Source of the DNA: JBBKWQ01 sp037969115 | GTDB taxonomy: Bacteria > Actinomycetota > Acidimicrobiia > Acidimicrobiales > Ilumatobacteraceae | Length of the DNA stretch: 58,457 nucleotides | Reading direction: 5' to 3' | NCBI GenBank assembly: GCA_037969115.1 | Contig: JBBKWQ010000022.1 | Location: 1-58,457 of the forward strand | Shown: in pieces, positions 8,323 to 16,168 of the stretch | Numbering within the stretch: position 1 is the stretch's first letter | Layout of the letters: each line of letters starts with the position of its first letter | Translations under genes and position numbers: made by a program | Notes under the pieces: generated by a model | Told to the model about the DNA's origin: nothing | Databases searched by the model: none | What the model saw: only the letters and a program-made list of their open reading frames with translations

Positions 8323-8393
8323 CCTGTTGGCGGCCTGCGGCAATTCACTCACCGGCGAGCGTCAGCAGCATCACCGTCGGCTCGGTGGCCGTC
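8323..8393. repeat. 71-bp perfect direct repeat, copy 2
   Basis: Identical over 71 bases to 6051-6121. Bases 8345-8393 are the last codons and stop of the cupin gene on the minus strand; 8323-8344 are downstream of the stop. This copy is in its natural coding context, so it is probably the source and copy 1 the derived fragment. Confidence 0.9.
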
Positions 8394-8659
8394 AACGAGT
8401 GGGGTGCGCCCGATGCCATGTACAGCCAGGACCCCTGGCCCAGATCGAGCTGCTCGGCGTCGACGGTGAAGCGAAGACGCCCGGACAGGACTTGGACCAC
8501 GGCGGTTCGGGCCGCCTGGTGCTCGGTGAGCTGTTCGCCGGCGTCGAAGGCGAACACGGTGACGTTCAGCCCACCGCCGCGGTGAATCACCTTCGACACG
8601 ACTGCGCCACCCTGGATGGTCACTTCGCTTGCGGGATCGGAGATCAAGGTATACGCCAT
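8345..8659 (-). CDS. Small cupin domain protein
   Basis: A 104-residue single-domain cupin from the ATG at 8659 (MAYTLISDP); an upstream in-frame ATG at 8686 is possible. The conserved beta-barrel motifs are visible: a GGGLNVTVFAFDAGEQLTEH segment holding the E/H pair of motif 1, and VQVLSGRLRFTVD through ASGAPHSLTA for motif 2, whose histidine would bind metal. Such small cupins are binding proteins or enzymes of varied role; the function is unknown here. Its 3' end forms part of the 71-bp repeat. The next gene is divergent. Confidence 0.75.
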   Translation of the reverse strand: MAYTLISDPASEVTIQGGAVVSKVIHRGGGLNVTVFAFDAGEQLTEHQAARTAVVQVLSGRLRFTVDAEQLDLGQGSWLYMASGAPHSLTATEPTVMLLTLAGE

Positions 8660-8916
8660 GACGTGATCATGCTCCAGGCCATGCACGCGACGCGTATCCG
8701 GTGTTCATCATCCCGTGCATCTGGATCGCTTGGGTGTTCGCAATCAGTAGCGCCTGGGTGCTCGTCGGAGGAGGCTGAGCCGATCGAGGTGGCCCCTGAA
8801 CGTGCTCGCACCGATGCACGAACGGGACCGTCAACCGAAACGCGCTCGGCCAACGTGCTGGGGCCAGCCGGCGACGGCGAAAGGCGGTGTTGCACGCCGT
8901 TGGTAGCGTCTCGTGC

Positions 8917-9759
8917 GTGCCCCGTCTCGATCCAAAGGAGCGAGCCGACCTTCCGGATCGTGCGTTCGCCTACATCGACTCGCGTGGCCGGCGACGCCTG
9001 CCAATTCACGACCCTGCTCACGTCCGCAACGCGCTCGCCCGCTTCGGCCAGGTTGCGTTCGAGGACGAGCGTGCTCGCGATCGCGCCCGCATGCGGCTGC
9101 TGAACGCGGCAAAGAAGTTCAAGATCGTGCCGATCGGATTCATCGCCGGTCAACTGCGGTCGGAGCGAGCGCTCGGTCAGGTGCGAGATCGCCAGGTGCA
9201 GCTGCCGTCGGGTTTCGTGACGATGCTGATGACCGACATCGAGGGGTCCACGGCACTTGTGCACCAGCTCGGCGAACGCTACGGCGAGCTGATCGAGGAG
9301 GTGTGGACGATCCTGCGCCGCGGCGTCGACAGGACCGGCGGCCACGAGGTCGAGGCACGCGCCGACGAGTTCTTCGCAGTGTTCGAGGCCCCTCGATCAG
9401 CAGTCGACGCCGCCGTCGCGATGCAGCGCGAGCTCCTCGGCCGGTCGTGGACCGACGAACTCGATGTGCGAGTGCGGATCGGGATACACAGCGGTTACCC
9501 GACATCGACCGACAACAACTACATCGGGATGGACGTCCACGCGGCGTCGCGCATCTGCTCCGTCGGGCACGGAGGCCAGATCGTCGTGTCGGCCAACACG
9601 AGGGAAGCAGTGAAGGCGTCTGCCCCCGACGGCATCCGTTTCAGGGCCCTCGGTTCACACCGCCTGCGAGGCCAACCTGATGCGGTGTTGCTGTTCCAGG
9701 TGACCGCGAAGGGCCTGCCAGTGCGTTTTCCCGCGATACGTACGCCAGGACAGAGGTAG
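8917..9759 (+). CDS. Class III adenylate/guanylate cyclase domain protein with N-terminal DUF6582-like module
   Basis: 280 residues from a GTG at 8917; an upstream in-frame start at 8887 adds ten unsupported residues. Residues 10-70 (LPDRAFAYID, LPIHDPAHVRNALARFGQ) match a small module I recall from phage-related and actinobacterial proteins. From residue 100 comes the cyclase homology domain: the first metal aspartate D107 in MTDIEGST, the second D150 in ARADEFFAVF (the usual GD is AD), IGIHSGYP, and GMDVHAASRICSVGHGGQIVVS. The nucleotide product (cAMP or cGMP) is not certain. No membrane segment is seen. It is followed after 72 bp by a Ser/Thr kinase gene on the same strand. Confidence 0.8.
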   Translation: MPRLDPKERADLPDRAFAYIDSRGRRRLPIHDPAHVRNALARFGQVAFEDERARDRARMRLLNAAKKFKIVPIGFIAGQLRSERALGQVRDRQVQLPSGFVTMLMTDIEGSTALVHQLGERYGELIEEVWTILRRGVDRTGGHEVEARADEFFAVFEAPRSAVDAAVAMQRELLGRSWTDELDVRVRIGIHSGYPTSTDNNYIGMDVHAASRICSVGHGGQIVVSANTREAVKASAPDGIRFRALGSHRLRGQPDAVLLFQVTAKGLPVRFPAIRTPGQR

Positions 9760-9831
9760 CGCTCACCCTCGAAACTTGTCTTGGAGGGGTATCGATGTCC
9801 CGAACGTTTCGCGCGCGCTGGACGTGAGAAC

Positions 9832-11265
9832 ATGGCGTCGATGGCCCCCTCTGCTGACCGCTATGAACGACTCGAGGTGACCGGGTCTGGCGGGATGGCC
9901 ACGGTCTGGCGGGCGCGAGACACCCTTCTCGGCCGCGTTGTGGCGATGAAGCGGCCGCATCCGGCACCCCCCGACTCCGAGGTATACGCGCGGTTCGAAC
10001 GCGAATCACGGATGGCCGCCACGGTTTCGCACCCGAACTTGGTGACCATTTTCGACGTCGGAGCCGACGACACCGGCCCGTACCTCATCATGGAGTTCAT
10101 CGACGCGCCGTCGCTCGCGGCCACGACAGTCCGACCCGAGGGCGCAGCGATCATCGGGTCGCAGATCGCAGCAGCCGTGGCTGAACTACACGCGGCCGGA
10201 ATCGTGCATCGCGACATCAAGCCGGCCAACGTGCTCATGGCGCCTGGCGGAGCGAAGCTCACCGATTTCGGGATCGCGCGTTCCCTCGACAACGTCGACC
10301 TCCTGACGCAAACCGGAGTCGTTCACGCCACGCCGCCCTACGCCGCGCCTGAAGTCCTTGCTCGCGGCGACTACTCGCCCGAAGCCGACGTGTACTCGCT
10401 CGGGGCGCTACTGCTGGAACTCGTCACCGGCGAGCCGGCGACTTCACGACAGGGCACGCGAGTCATGGTGACCGATTCGGGTTGGGCACAAATCCTCGGA
10501 CCGGCCATGTCGGACAACCCGGCCGATCGACCCTCCGCGGCCGACCTCGCGATCCAACTCACAGCGCTGAGTACGGGACCAGGCACTGCGGTGCTGCCGT
10601 CAACCACTCGCCTCCCAATCGGCGATCTTCCAGCGACGACGCTGATGACCGCAGCCGGAAGTGCACCTGCGGGATCTTCACCTCAAACTCCGGCTCCGCA
10701 GCTCTCTGAACCTCCGCGACATCGATCGCGTAGCGCGGTGTGGGCATTCGCCGCGCTCGCCATTTTCGTGTTCGGCGCAATCGCGATCGCCGCTCGCCGG
10801 CCGCCCGACGAGATCGTAGAATCAGCGTCGGTCGCGCCATCGTCCGTCGCAGCAGACACGGCGGTGCCGACAGAGACCACGCTGTCCCTTGACACAACGG
10901 TGCCGACGGAATCGGCACCGGCCGAAACCGTTCCCCCCGACACTGTCCCTCCCCAAACGCTCGCTGCGGAGTTGTCACCGACCGCCGTCGCGCGCGGAGA
11001 GTTCGTCGACTATGTGCAGGGGCTGTCCCGAAAAGAGATCAAGAACAAGGAGGTTCGCGACCTGGTGACGAAGATCGACGAAGCCATCGCGGCTGCATCG
11101 ACGGGCGAGACGAACAGGGCCGTCGACAAGCTGACCGACGTCGCCAAGGGCGTCGACAAGCACATCGAATCCGATGCGAACCGTGAGGTCGCCTTTGGTC
11201 TCCTGATAGCGGTGTCCGACTCGCTCGGCATCAATCCCGACGCCCTCTTCGACGATCAGAATTGA
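9832..11265 (+). CDS. Membrane Ser/Thr protein kinase (Hanks type, PknB-like)
   Basis: 477 residues from the ATG at 9832. The cytoplasmic kinase domain covers residues 11-248: glycine loop GSGGMATV, invariant K40 in VAMKRP, HRDIKPANV at 126-134, DFGIAR at 145-150 and APEV near 172, so all catalytic residues are present. A Pro/Ser/Thr-rich linker leads to one membrane helix at about 302-321. An extracellular Thr/Pro-rich stalk follows, then a helical tail of about 85 residues with EIKNKEVRDLVTKID and repeated charged heptads. PASTA repeats are absent, so the ligand is not peptidoglycan by the PknB route. The tail resembles C-terminal helical regions of other actinobacterial kinases. Probably co-transcribed with the cyclase gene. 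Confidence 0.9.
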   Translation: MASMAPSADRYERLEVTGSGGMATVWRARDTLLGRVVAMKRPHPAPPDSEVYARFERESRMAATVSHPNLVTIFDVGADDTGPYLIMEFIDAPSLAATTVRPEGAAIIGSQIAAAVAELHAAGIVHRDIKPANVLMAPGGAKLTDFGIARSLDNVDLLTQTGVVHATPPYAAPEVLARGDYSPEADVYSLGALLLELVTGEPATSRQGTRVMVTDSGWAQILGPAMSDNPADRPSAADLAIQLTALSTGPGTAVLPSTTRLPIGDLPATTLMTAAGSAPAGSSPQTPAPQLSEPPRHRSRSAVWAFAALAIFVFGAIAIAARRPPDEIVESASVAPSSVAADTAVPTETTLSLDTTVPTESAPAETVPPDTVPPQTLAAELSPTAVARGEFVDYVQGLSRKEIKNKEVRDLVTKIDEAIAAASTGETNRAVDKLTDVAKGVDKHIESDANREVAFGLLIAVSDSLGINPDALFDDQN

Positions 11266-11411
11266 GTTCGGTCCCATCGACCAACGACTCCAGACTGATG
11301 CTGTCAACGCTCACGTAGGTTGCGGGCCGATCGACAACCACGGGGATCGAAGCCGGATCGGTGAAGCAGCGCCAGCGAGCAGTTCTGCCTCCGCCCCCCC
11401 CAAACAGAGCC

Positions 11412-11453
11412 GAAAACGCCGAGCGCCGCCGACCCGATCAGGTCGGCGGCGCT
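11412..11453 (-). terminator. Rho-independent terminator of the cold-shock gene
   Basis: A perfect 13-bp stem (11422-11434 with 11441-11453) closes a 6-base loop (11435-11440). Read on the minus strand it is followed by CGGCGTTTTCGG, giving a short T run. It lies 17 bp after the cold-shock stop at 11470. It is the clearest terminator in the window. Its stem is symmetrical and may also stop plus-strand transcripts coming from the kinase gene. Confidence 0.8.
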
Positions 11454-11469
11454 GCTCGGAGTCTGGCGG

Positions 11470-11667
11470 TCAGACGGCTCGGACGTTCTGGGCTTCGTCG
11501 CCCTTGCGGCCTGGACCGACGTCGAATTCGACTTTCTGGCCCTCGTCGAGAGACTTGTAGCCCTCTCCTGCGATATTGGAGTGATGGACGAACACGTCCT
11601 CCCCGCCGTCGCGTGAGATGAAGCCGAAGCCCTTCTCGCTGTTGAAAAATTTCACGGTGCCTTGCAT
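11470..11667 (-). CDS. Cold shock protein (CspA family)
   Basis: A 65-residue single cold-shock domain, the usual length. RNP1 KGFGFI and RNP2 DVFVHHSNI are intact, with the start MQGTVKFFN and an FDVGPGRKGDEAQNV tail typical of actinobacterial CspA/CspB. It binds single-stranded nucleic acid and acts as an RNA chaperone. It is monocistronic, between an intergenic region of about 215 bp upstream, large enough for a regulatory 5' leader, and the hairpin terminator at 11412-11453. Confidence 0.95.
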   Translation of the reverse strand: MQGTVKFFNSEKGFGFISRDGGEDVFVHHSNIAGEGYKSLDEGQKVEFDVGPGRKGDEAQNVRAV

Positions 11668-11882
11668 TGGTTCACTTTCGCTTCGAACACGCCATTGTGA
11701 CGCCTTCTGCCTGCACCCTACGGTCGTGTGTGAAGCGATCCTCCGGAGATCGACGGCCTGCGCCGACTGCGCGCCGACGGCAGATCGTCACGCCGGACCG
11801 TTTCGTACCGAGAGCGTCCGAAAGAATCGTGAACCGGACAGCCGACACGCAAGGGGCAGGAGCCGACGATCCGGCCATTTCG
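11668..11882. other. Upstream region of the cold-shock gene
   Basis: 215 bp between the cold-shock start and the deaminase stop, both on the minus strand. No gene is supported. It should hold the cold-shock promoter and possibly a long 5' leader, a common feature of csp genes. I cannot assign a promoter sequence confidently. Confidence 0.35.
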
Positions 11883-12392
11883 TCATTGCCAGAAGCCGAT
11901 GTGCGCCTTCGCTGCTTCGTCTTGGCGGTGGGGTCCGTCGAAGCTCATCGGTGGCATTGCCGCGGCGCCGATGTCGGACGCTGACACGAAGAACCCGACC
12001 GATTCATCGCGTGACTGTTGAACGAGCTCGTTCAACCGGGAATGCGACAGCGCGAAGACCACTCGTCTCGCGCCGGACCAGAACAAGGCTCCGACACACA
12101 TCGGACACGGTTCACACGAGGCGAACACCGTTCCCTGCCCACACTGGCCCAGACGGTCGCCGTCCTCGAGCTCTCGGACGAGCATCAGCTCCGCATGAGC
12201 GGTGATGTCATGATCCGAGACCACCCGGTTGCGAGCCTCGGCGACGATCTCCCCGTCGACGACCAGGAGAACTCCGAAGGGATGGTCGCCTCGTTCCCGA
12301 GCCTGCATGGCAAGCTCGAGTGCTCGGGCCAGGAAGTCATCATCCACGGACGAACCGTAGATCGTCGTAGGTCCCGAGTCAGGTGCCGCCAC
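11883..12392 (-). CDS. Nucleoside deaminase (zinc-dependent, CDA fold)
   Basis: 169 residues. The zinc and proton-shuttle residues are visible: HAE in ITAHAELMLV near 66, and PCPMC in SCEPCPMCVGAL near 93. The HPFGVLLV segment and the C-terminal KAHIGFW tail fit the guanine/nucleoside deaminase branch rather than TadA, so a free base or nucleoside is the likely substrate. The start is a GTG at 12392; a GTG at 12347 is an alternative and neither has a clear binding site. It is followed downstream by the cold-shock gene and preceded by a peptidase gene on the same strand, 77 bp away. Confidence 0.85.
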   Translation of the reverse strand: MAAPDSGPTTIYGSSVDDDFLARALELAMQARERGDHPFGVLLVVDGEIVAEARNRVVSDHDITAHAELMLVRELEDGDRLGQCGQGTVFASCEPCPMCVGALFWSGARRVVFALSHSRLNELVQQSRDESVGFFVSASDIGAAAMPPMSFDGPHRQDEAAKAHIGFWQ

Positions 12393-12469
12393 CGCGTCGA
12401 CGCAGATCCACGGCGGCTCTCGAGCGTGCTTGCACCGTGACGTACCAGGTCATCGATGCCGACGCCCGC

Positions 12470-13426
12470 TCATTGCTCGCGTGCGAGGTCGACGAGGATC
12501 TGACGGCACGTGTTCAACATCGAATCGCCGCCGTGACCTTCGTCGTCGATGATGATGAGTTCGCTGCCGGGCCACGCTCTGTGAATTCGCCACGGTGCGT
12601 CGAGTGGGCTGCTCACGTCGAGGCGACCGTGCACCAGCCAGCCTGGGACTCCAGCCAACCGGTGGGCGTTGGTGACGATCTCGTCATCGGCCAGCCAGGA
12701 GTCGTGTCGCCAGCAATGGGTGACCTGGCGTGCGAACCCGAGCCGAAACGCCGGGTCGTCACAACGCGGGTCGAGCTTCGCCCCCGGAGTGGTGGCGACG
12801 TGGGCGTTTTCCCATCGGCACCATGACGCGGCCGCCGGCTCGTGAACTGCCGGGTCGGAGTCCATCAGCAGTTCTGCGTACGCATCGACGAGCCGGAGAT
12901 GGCGCAACCGGTCCGGGACGTGACCATTGAACGCTTCCCACTCCGCGGGGAAGTATCGCCCAACCCGCACTGTGAGCCAGTCGATGTCGCTTCGGGTGCC
13001 GGTGCTGACGGCCCCCACGACGACCGCCGCCGTGCGCTCGGGATGCCGCTCGGCGTAGGTGAGTCCGAGCACCGACCCCCACGAGTATCCATGGACCACC
13101 CAGCGGTCAATACCCAAGTGCGTTCGAAGAAGCTCGATGTCGGCAATGTGGTGGTCGATGTCGATCGACGACCAATCCACGTTCGACTCCGAGGCCCGCG
13201 GGATGCTGCGGCCGGCCGCACGTTGATCGAACAGCACGGCGCGATGCCGGTGTGGATCGAATGCCGCCTTCGCCGCCGGAGACGTGCCGGATCCTGGTCC
13301 ACCGTGGATGTACACGATGGGTAGTCCGTCCCGCGACCCGGCCTGTTGGAAGGCCAGAGAATGTCCATCACCGACTGCGAGATGACCGGCGTCGAATATC
13401 GTCGGCTCGGGCGTCACGCTGCTCAT
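12470..13426 (-). CDS. Alpha/beta hydrolase, proline iminopeptidase-like (S33 family)
   Basis: 318 residues from the ATG at 13426. The oxyanion segment IHGGPGSG near 42, FDQRAAGRSIP near 70 (family DQRGCGRS) and nucleophile serine in VHGYSWGSVLGL near 114 identify a prolyl iminopeptidase-type enzyme. The aspartate (GRLDVSSP) and histidine (DEGHGG) of the triad are near the end. It would release N-terminal proline from short peptides, though related esterases share these motifs. One change from the family is AAGR in place of GCGR. The start overlaps the shadow start region of the divergent acetyltransferase gene. Confidence 0.8.
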   Translation of the reverse strand: MSSVTPEPTIFDAGHLAVGDGHSLAFQQAGSRDGLPIVYIHGGPGSGTSPAAKAAFDPHRHRAVLFDQRAAGRSIPRASESNVDWSSIDIDHHIADIELLRTHLGIDRWVVHGYSWGSVLGLTYAERHPERTAAVVVGAVSTGTRSDIDWLTVRVGRYFPAEWEAFNGHVPDRLRHLRLVDAYAELLMDSDPAVHEPAAASWCRWENAHVATTPGAKLDPRCDDPAFRLGFARQVTHCWRHDSWLADDEIVTNAHRLAGVPGWLVHGRLDVSSPLDAPWRIHRAWPGSELIIIDDEGHGGDSMLNTCRQILVDLAREQ

Positions 13427-13613
13427 GGTCGCGCAACTCAGGCCAACACTCGCGGCGCTGGACCCTGGCTGTGCACTCGGGTGCTCTTCGAGAGCTCGTC
13501 TCGACGTCGGCCGGTGGATCGCGGATAAGGAGGTGTCATGTTCCATCCGCTCACGGCTGCTCGTCGAGACTGAATCACGGCGAAGCGGCAACATCCGCAC
13601 GCAGGTGTCCCTC

Positions 13614-14537
13614 ATGTTTCACGTCCGTTCCGTCGACTCCATCGATGACTTCTTCTTGCCGAACGACTCCGGCAGCTTCCGGCAGTTCGTGGGCACCGCC
13701 GTCGAACAGGGCGACACTCAAACCGACTGGTGTTTCGTGGTCGACGACGGTCCCCTGGTGCTCGGACGTATCGGGTTCACGCTCGAGCCGTCCACGTCCG
13801 ACCGGTCGTGGCTGGGCACCCTGCCACCCACCGAGCTCCGCCCGTTCGGCCTGTATTGGACGGGCCAGCCAGAGGTGCTCGATCAACTCCTCGGATTCGC
13901 CCGACCCCGACTCACGGGTCTCGGGCCCGCGCACGCCGAGGTGTTGGTCAATCGACGCAGCACGCCTCATCATGCCGGAGCCGTCGCTGTCCTCGAGTCG
14001 ATCGGCGCTGTCCTGTTCCAGGAGAAGGCCGGCTTTGAGTTCGACGCACGTGGGTCTGGGAGCACGCTTTCTGACCGCGTCGACTGGTCGACCGTCCGCG
14101 ACGTCGGCACCGCCACCTACGCGTCGATCATGGCGCGCTGCGGTCGCGGCACGCTCGACCGCAACGACCGCTACTACTGGTCACATTGCGGACGCGACAA
14201 CTGGGGGAGGCAGATGATGGAGTACCTGGACCCAGACGGTGCCGACATGTGGCTGGTGGGACACGCCGACGGTGAACCGGTGGGGTACGTCTTCGTGACG
14301 ATGGATCCGGTGCTGGTGTCGACGATCGGTCACATCGGCGTGGTGCCCGAGGCGCGGGGCAATGGATACGTCCATGAACTGCTCGACGCGGCTGCGGCGA
14401 CCATCGCCGGCCGAGGTATCGCTTCGATGCTTTCCGATGTCGACGTTCTCAACCGGCCGATGCTCCACGCAATGCGTCACGCAGGTCACCGTGACTCCGA
14501 ATGGCACGTCTGGCACTACCGGTTTCCCCTCATCTGA
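13614..14537 (+). CDS. GNAT family N-acetyltransferase
   Basis: 307 residues from the ATG at 13614 (MFHVRSVDSIDDFF), chosen because the preceding in-frame part is arginine-rich and out of character. The C-terminal half is a GNAT domain: WLVGHADGEPVGYVFV, then IGHIGVVPEARGNGYVHELL, where RGNGY binds the acetyl-CoA pyrophosphate. The N-terminal half looks like a second, degenerate GNAT-like lobe, with AGAVAVLESIGAVLFQEKAGF. Such two-lobe proteins occur among actinobacterial acetyltransferases. The substrate is unknown. Confidence 0.75.
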   Translation: MFHVRSVDSIDDFFLPNDSGSFRQFVGTAVEQGDTQTDWCFVVDDGPLVLGRIGFTLEPSTSDRSWLGTLPPTELRPFGLYWTGQPEVLDQLLGFARPRLTGLGPAHAEVLVNRRSTPHHAGAVAVLESIGAVLFQEKAGFEFDARGSGSTLSDRVDWSTVRDVGTATYASIMARCGRGTLDRNDRYYWSHCGRDNWGRQMMEYLDPDGADMWLVGHADGEPVGYVFVTMDPVLVSTIGHIGVVPEARGNGYVHELLDAAAATIAGRGIASMLSDVDVLNRPMLHAMRHAGHRDSEWHVWHYRFPLI

Positions 14538-14644
14538 TCCGACAACGGGTGTCCGGGATGGTCTGGCAGCAGCGGCCGGCACGCGTGTGTCGATGGCGAG
14601 CCGCCCGGCCGACGTGTCGATGAGCAGGCGCCTCGAGGGCGAGC

Positions 14645-15145
14645 TCATTCGTCTGAGCTGGCGACGATCGCGGCCGCTGTGGCGAGGGCGAAGGCGCCGA
14701 CGTTGGCAACGGTGCGGACGTAGTGCCAACGGTTCCACGGCGTCTCGTAGGTCTGGCGGCGGTGGGCGACGGCATCCTCGCTGGAGTCGACGAGTTCGAA
14801 CGCTTCGAGTGCGTCGTTGAGCGGCACGTTGCCGACGATGGTGGTACCCAGCACACCGACGACATAGGTGACGGCGGCGCCGGCGAGGAGCCATCCTCGG
14901 CGGCTGTCGCCGGCTCGAAAGTGTGCGATGGCGGTTCCGCCGACGAGGAGGGGAATGCCCATGAACGAGATGATGAACGCCGGGTTGATGATGGCCTTGT
15001 TGATGTGTTGCATGGTTGCGACGTAGGTGGTGTCGTCGACGCGTCGGGTGCCGGGGATCACCGACACGGCCCAGCCGTACCACAGGCCGGACATGAGCCC
15101 CGTGGCGATGATGCTGCCGCCGAGGAATGCACTCTTGATATCCAT
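14645..15145 (-). CDS. DUF1772 / anthrone oxygenase-like membrane protein
   Basis: 166 residues with four hydrophobic segments (about 5-28, 52-72, 84-104 and 143-162). The pattern GLWYGWAVSVIPG in helix 1, a conserved MQHINKAIINPAF segment, and N-x-PLNDAL after helix 3 fit the DUF1772 family, some members of which are annotated as anthrone oxygenases. Actual chemistry is not established for this member. It lies 57 bp downstream of the NmrA-like gene on the same strand, probably one transcript. Confidence 0.8.
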   Translation of the reverse strand: MDIKSAFLGGSIIATGLMSGLWYGWAVSVIPGTRRVDDTTYVATMQHINKAIINPAFIISFMGIPLLVGGTAIAHFRAGDSRRGWLLAGAAVTYVVGVLGTTIVGNVPLNDALEAFELVDSSEDAVAHRRQTYETPWNRWHYVRTVANVGAFALATAAAIVASSDE

Positions 15146-15202
15146 CAGATCGTCTCGCTTTCAGGGTCGTCGGTTCGTTGAGCGTGCGGGGTGTCGGATC
15201 GT

Positions 15203-16063
15203 TCAGGTGATCGAGGCAACGGGCAGGTCCCAGGCGCCGGCGGCAGCGGCACTGCTCGCGTAGTCGGTGAAGTCACGGGCTGGCCGTCCCAGCACCTTCT
15301 CGATGTCGTGGGTCACGAAGGCGTTGCGGCCGTCGAGGGCCAGAGCGATGACGTCGGCGATGTGGTCGGCCACCTCACCGGGGAATCCCTGCTGTGAGAT
15401 GTCAACTGCGTAGTCCTGCTTCGACATCGGCACGAAGGTGACCTCCCTGCCGATCGCAGCCGACAACGTCTTTGCCACTTCGGTCAACGTGAGCAGCCGA
15501 GGACCGGTCAGCTCGTAGAGCTGGCCGATGTGGCGGTCGTCGAGCAAGGACGCGACGACGACGTCGGCGATGTCGTCTGCGTCGAGAAACGGATCCAAGA
15601 CGTCACCGGTCGGCAGCGGCAGGACGCCATGACGCACGGGGTCGGGGAAGGTCTCGCTGAAGTTCTGACTGAAGAACCCGCAGCGAACGACGGTCCAATC
15701 GGCATCGGACTCCTGCAACCGGACCTCGGCGCGACGGGCGCCTTCCTCACCCCGCCCTGAGAGCAGGACGAGACGCCGGACGTCGTTGGCGAGCGCAGCG
15801 TCGATGAATGAGCCGACGACTTCGTCGGCTCCGGGAATGGCGAGGTCCGGAAAGTAGGTGACGTAGGCCGCATCGACGTCAGCCAGCGCCGGTGCCCAGG
15901 AGGACGGATCCTCCCAGTCGAAACGAACCTCGCTCGACCGCGATGCGGCCTTCGTCCGTAGACCAGCCGCCCGAAGGCGGTCGGCGACCCGGCGGCCGGT
16001 CTTGCCAGTCGCGCCGATGACCAGCGTGGAACGGAGGGATGGGGATGGTGTGTTGTTCTGCAT
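15203..16063 (-). CDS. NmrA-like NAD(P)-binding protein
   Basis: 286 residues from the ATG at 16063, which has GGAGGAC about 10 bp upstream; a GTG at 16093 is less likely. An atypical short-chain dehydrogenase: the glycine motif TLVIGATGKTGRRVADRL binds the dinucleotide, RTKAASRSS follows as expected, and YELTGPRLLTLTEVA is typical of the NmrA/QOR2 group. These proteins are redox sensors or quinone reductases and often lack the catalytic Tyr-Lys pair, as here. It is divergent from an AraC-family gene 105 bp away, its likely regulator. Confidence 0.85.
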   Translation of the reverse strand: MQNNTPSPSLRSTLVIGATGKTGRRVADRLRAAGLRTKAASRSSEVRFDWEDPSSWAPALADVDAAYVTYFPDLAIPGADEVVGSFIDAALANDVRRLVLLSGRGEEGARRAEVRLQESDADWTVVRCGFFSQNFSETFPDPVRHGVLPLPTGDVLDPFLDADDIADVVVASLLDDRHIGQLYELTGPRLLTLTEVAKTLSAAIGREVTFVPMSKQDYAVDISQQGFPGEVADHIADVIALALDGRNAFVTHDIEKVLGRPARDFTDYASSAAAAGAWDLPVASIT

Positions 16064-16168
16064 GCGATCGAGTGTCCTCCGAACCTTCGACACACTCCAT
16101 GGCTCAAACGAGCAGATCCATACTCGAACGTCTCGAACAACCGACCGGCGCGCTTACATTGGAAGATC

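Noticed and set aside
6051..8393. The 71-bp repeats as a CRISPR or a transposon with inverted ends
   Set aside because: There are only two copies, in direct orientation and 2.2 kb apart, with no inverted ends, no transposase or integrase gene between them and no spacer pattern.
11232..11390. A minus-strand open frame of about 50 codons after the kinase gene, reading VVVDRPATYVSVDSISLE
   Set aside because: Codon use is fair but there is no ATG, no binding site and it ends inside the kinase gene; not enough to call a gene.
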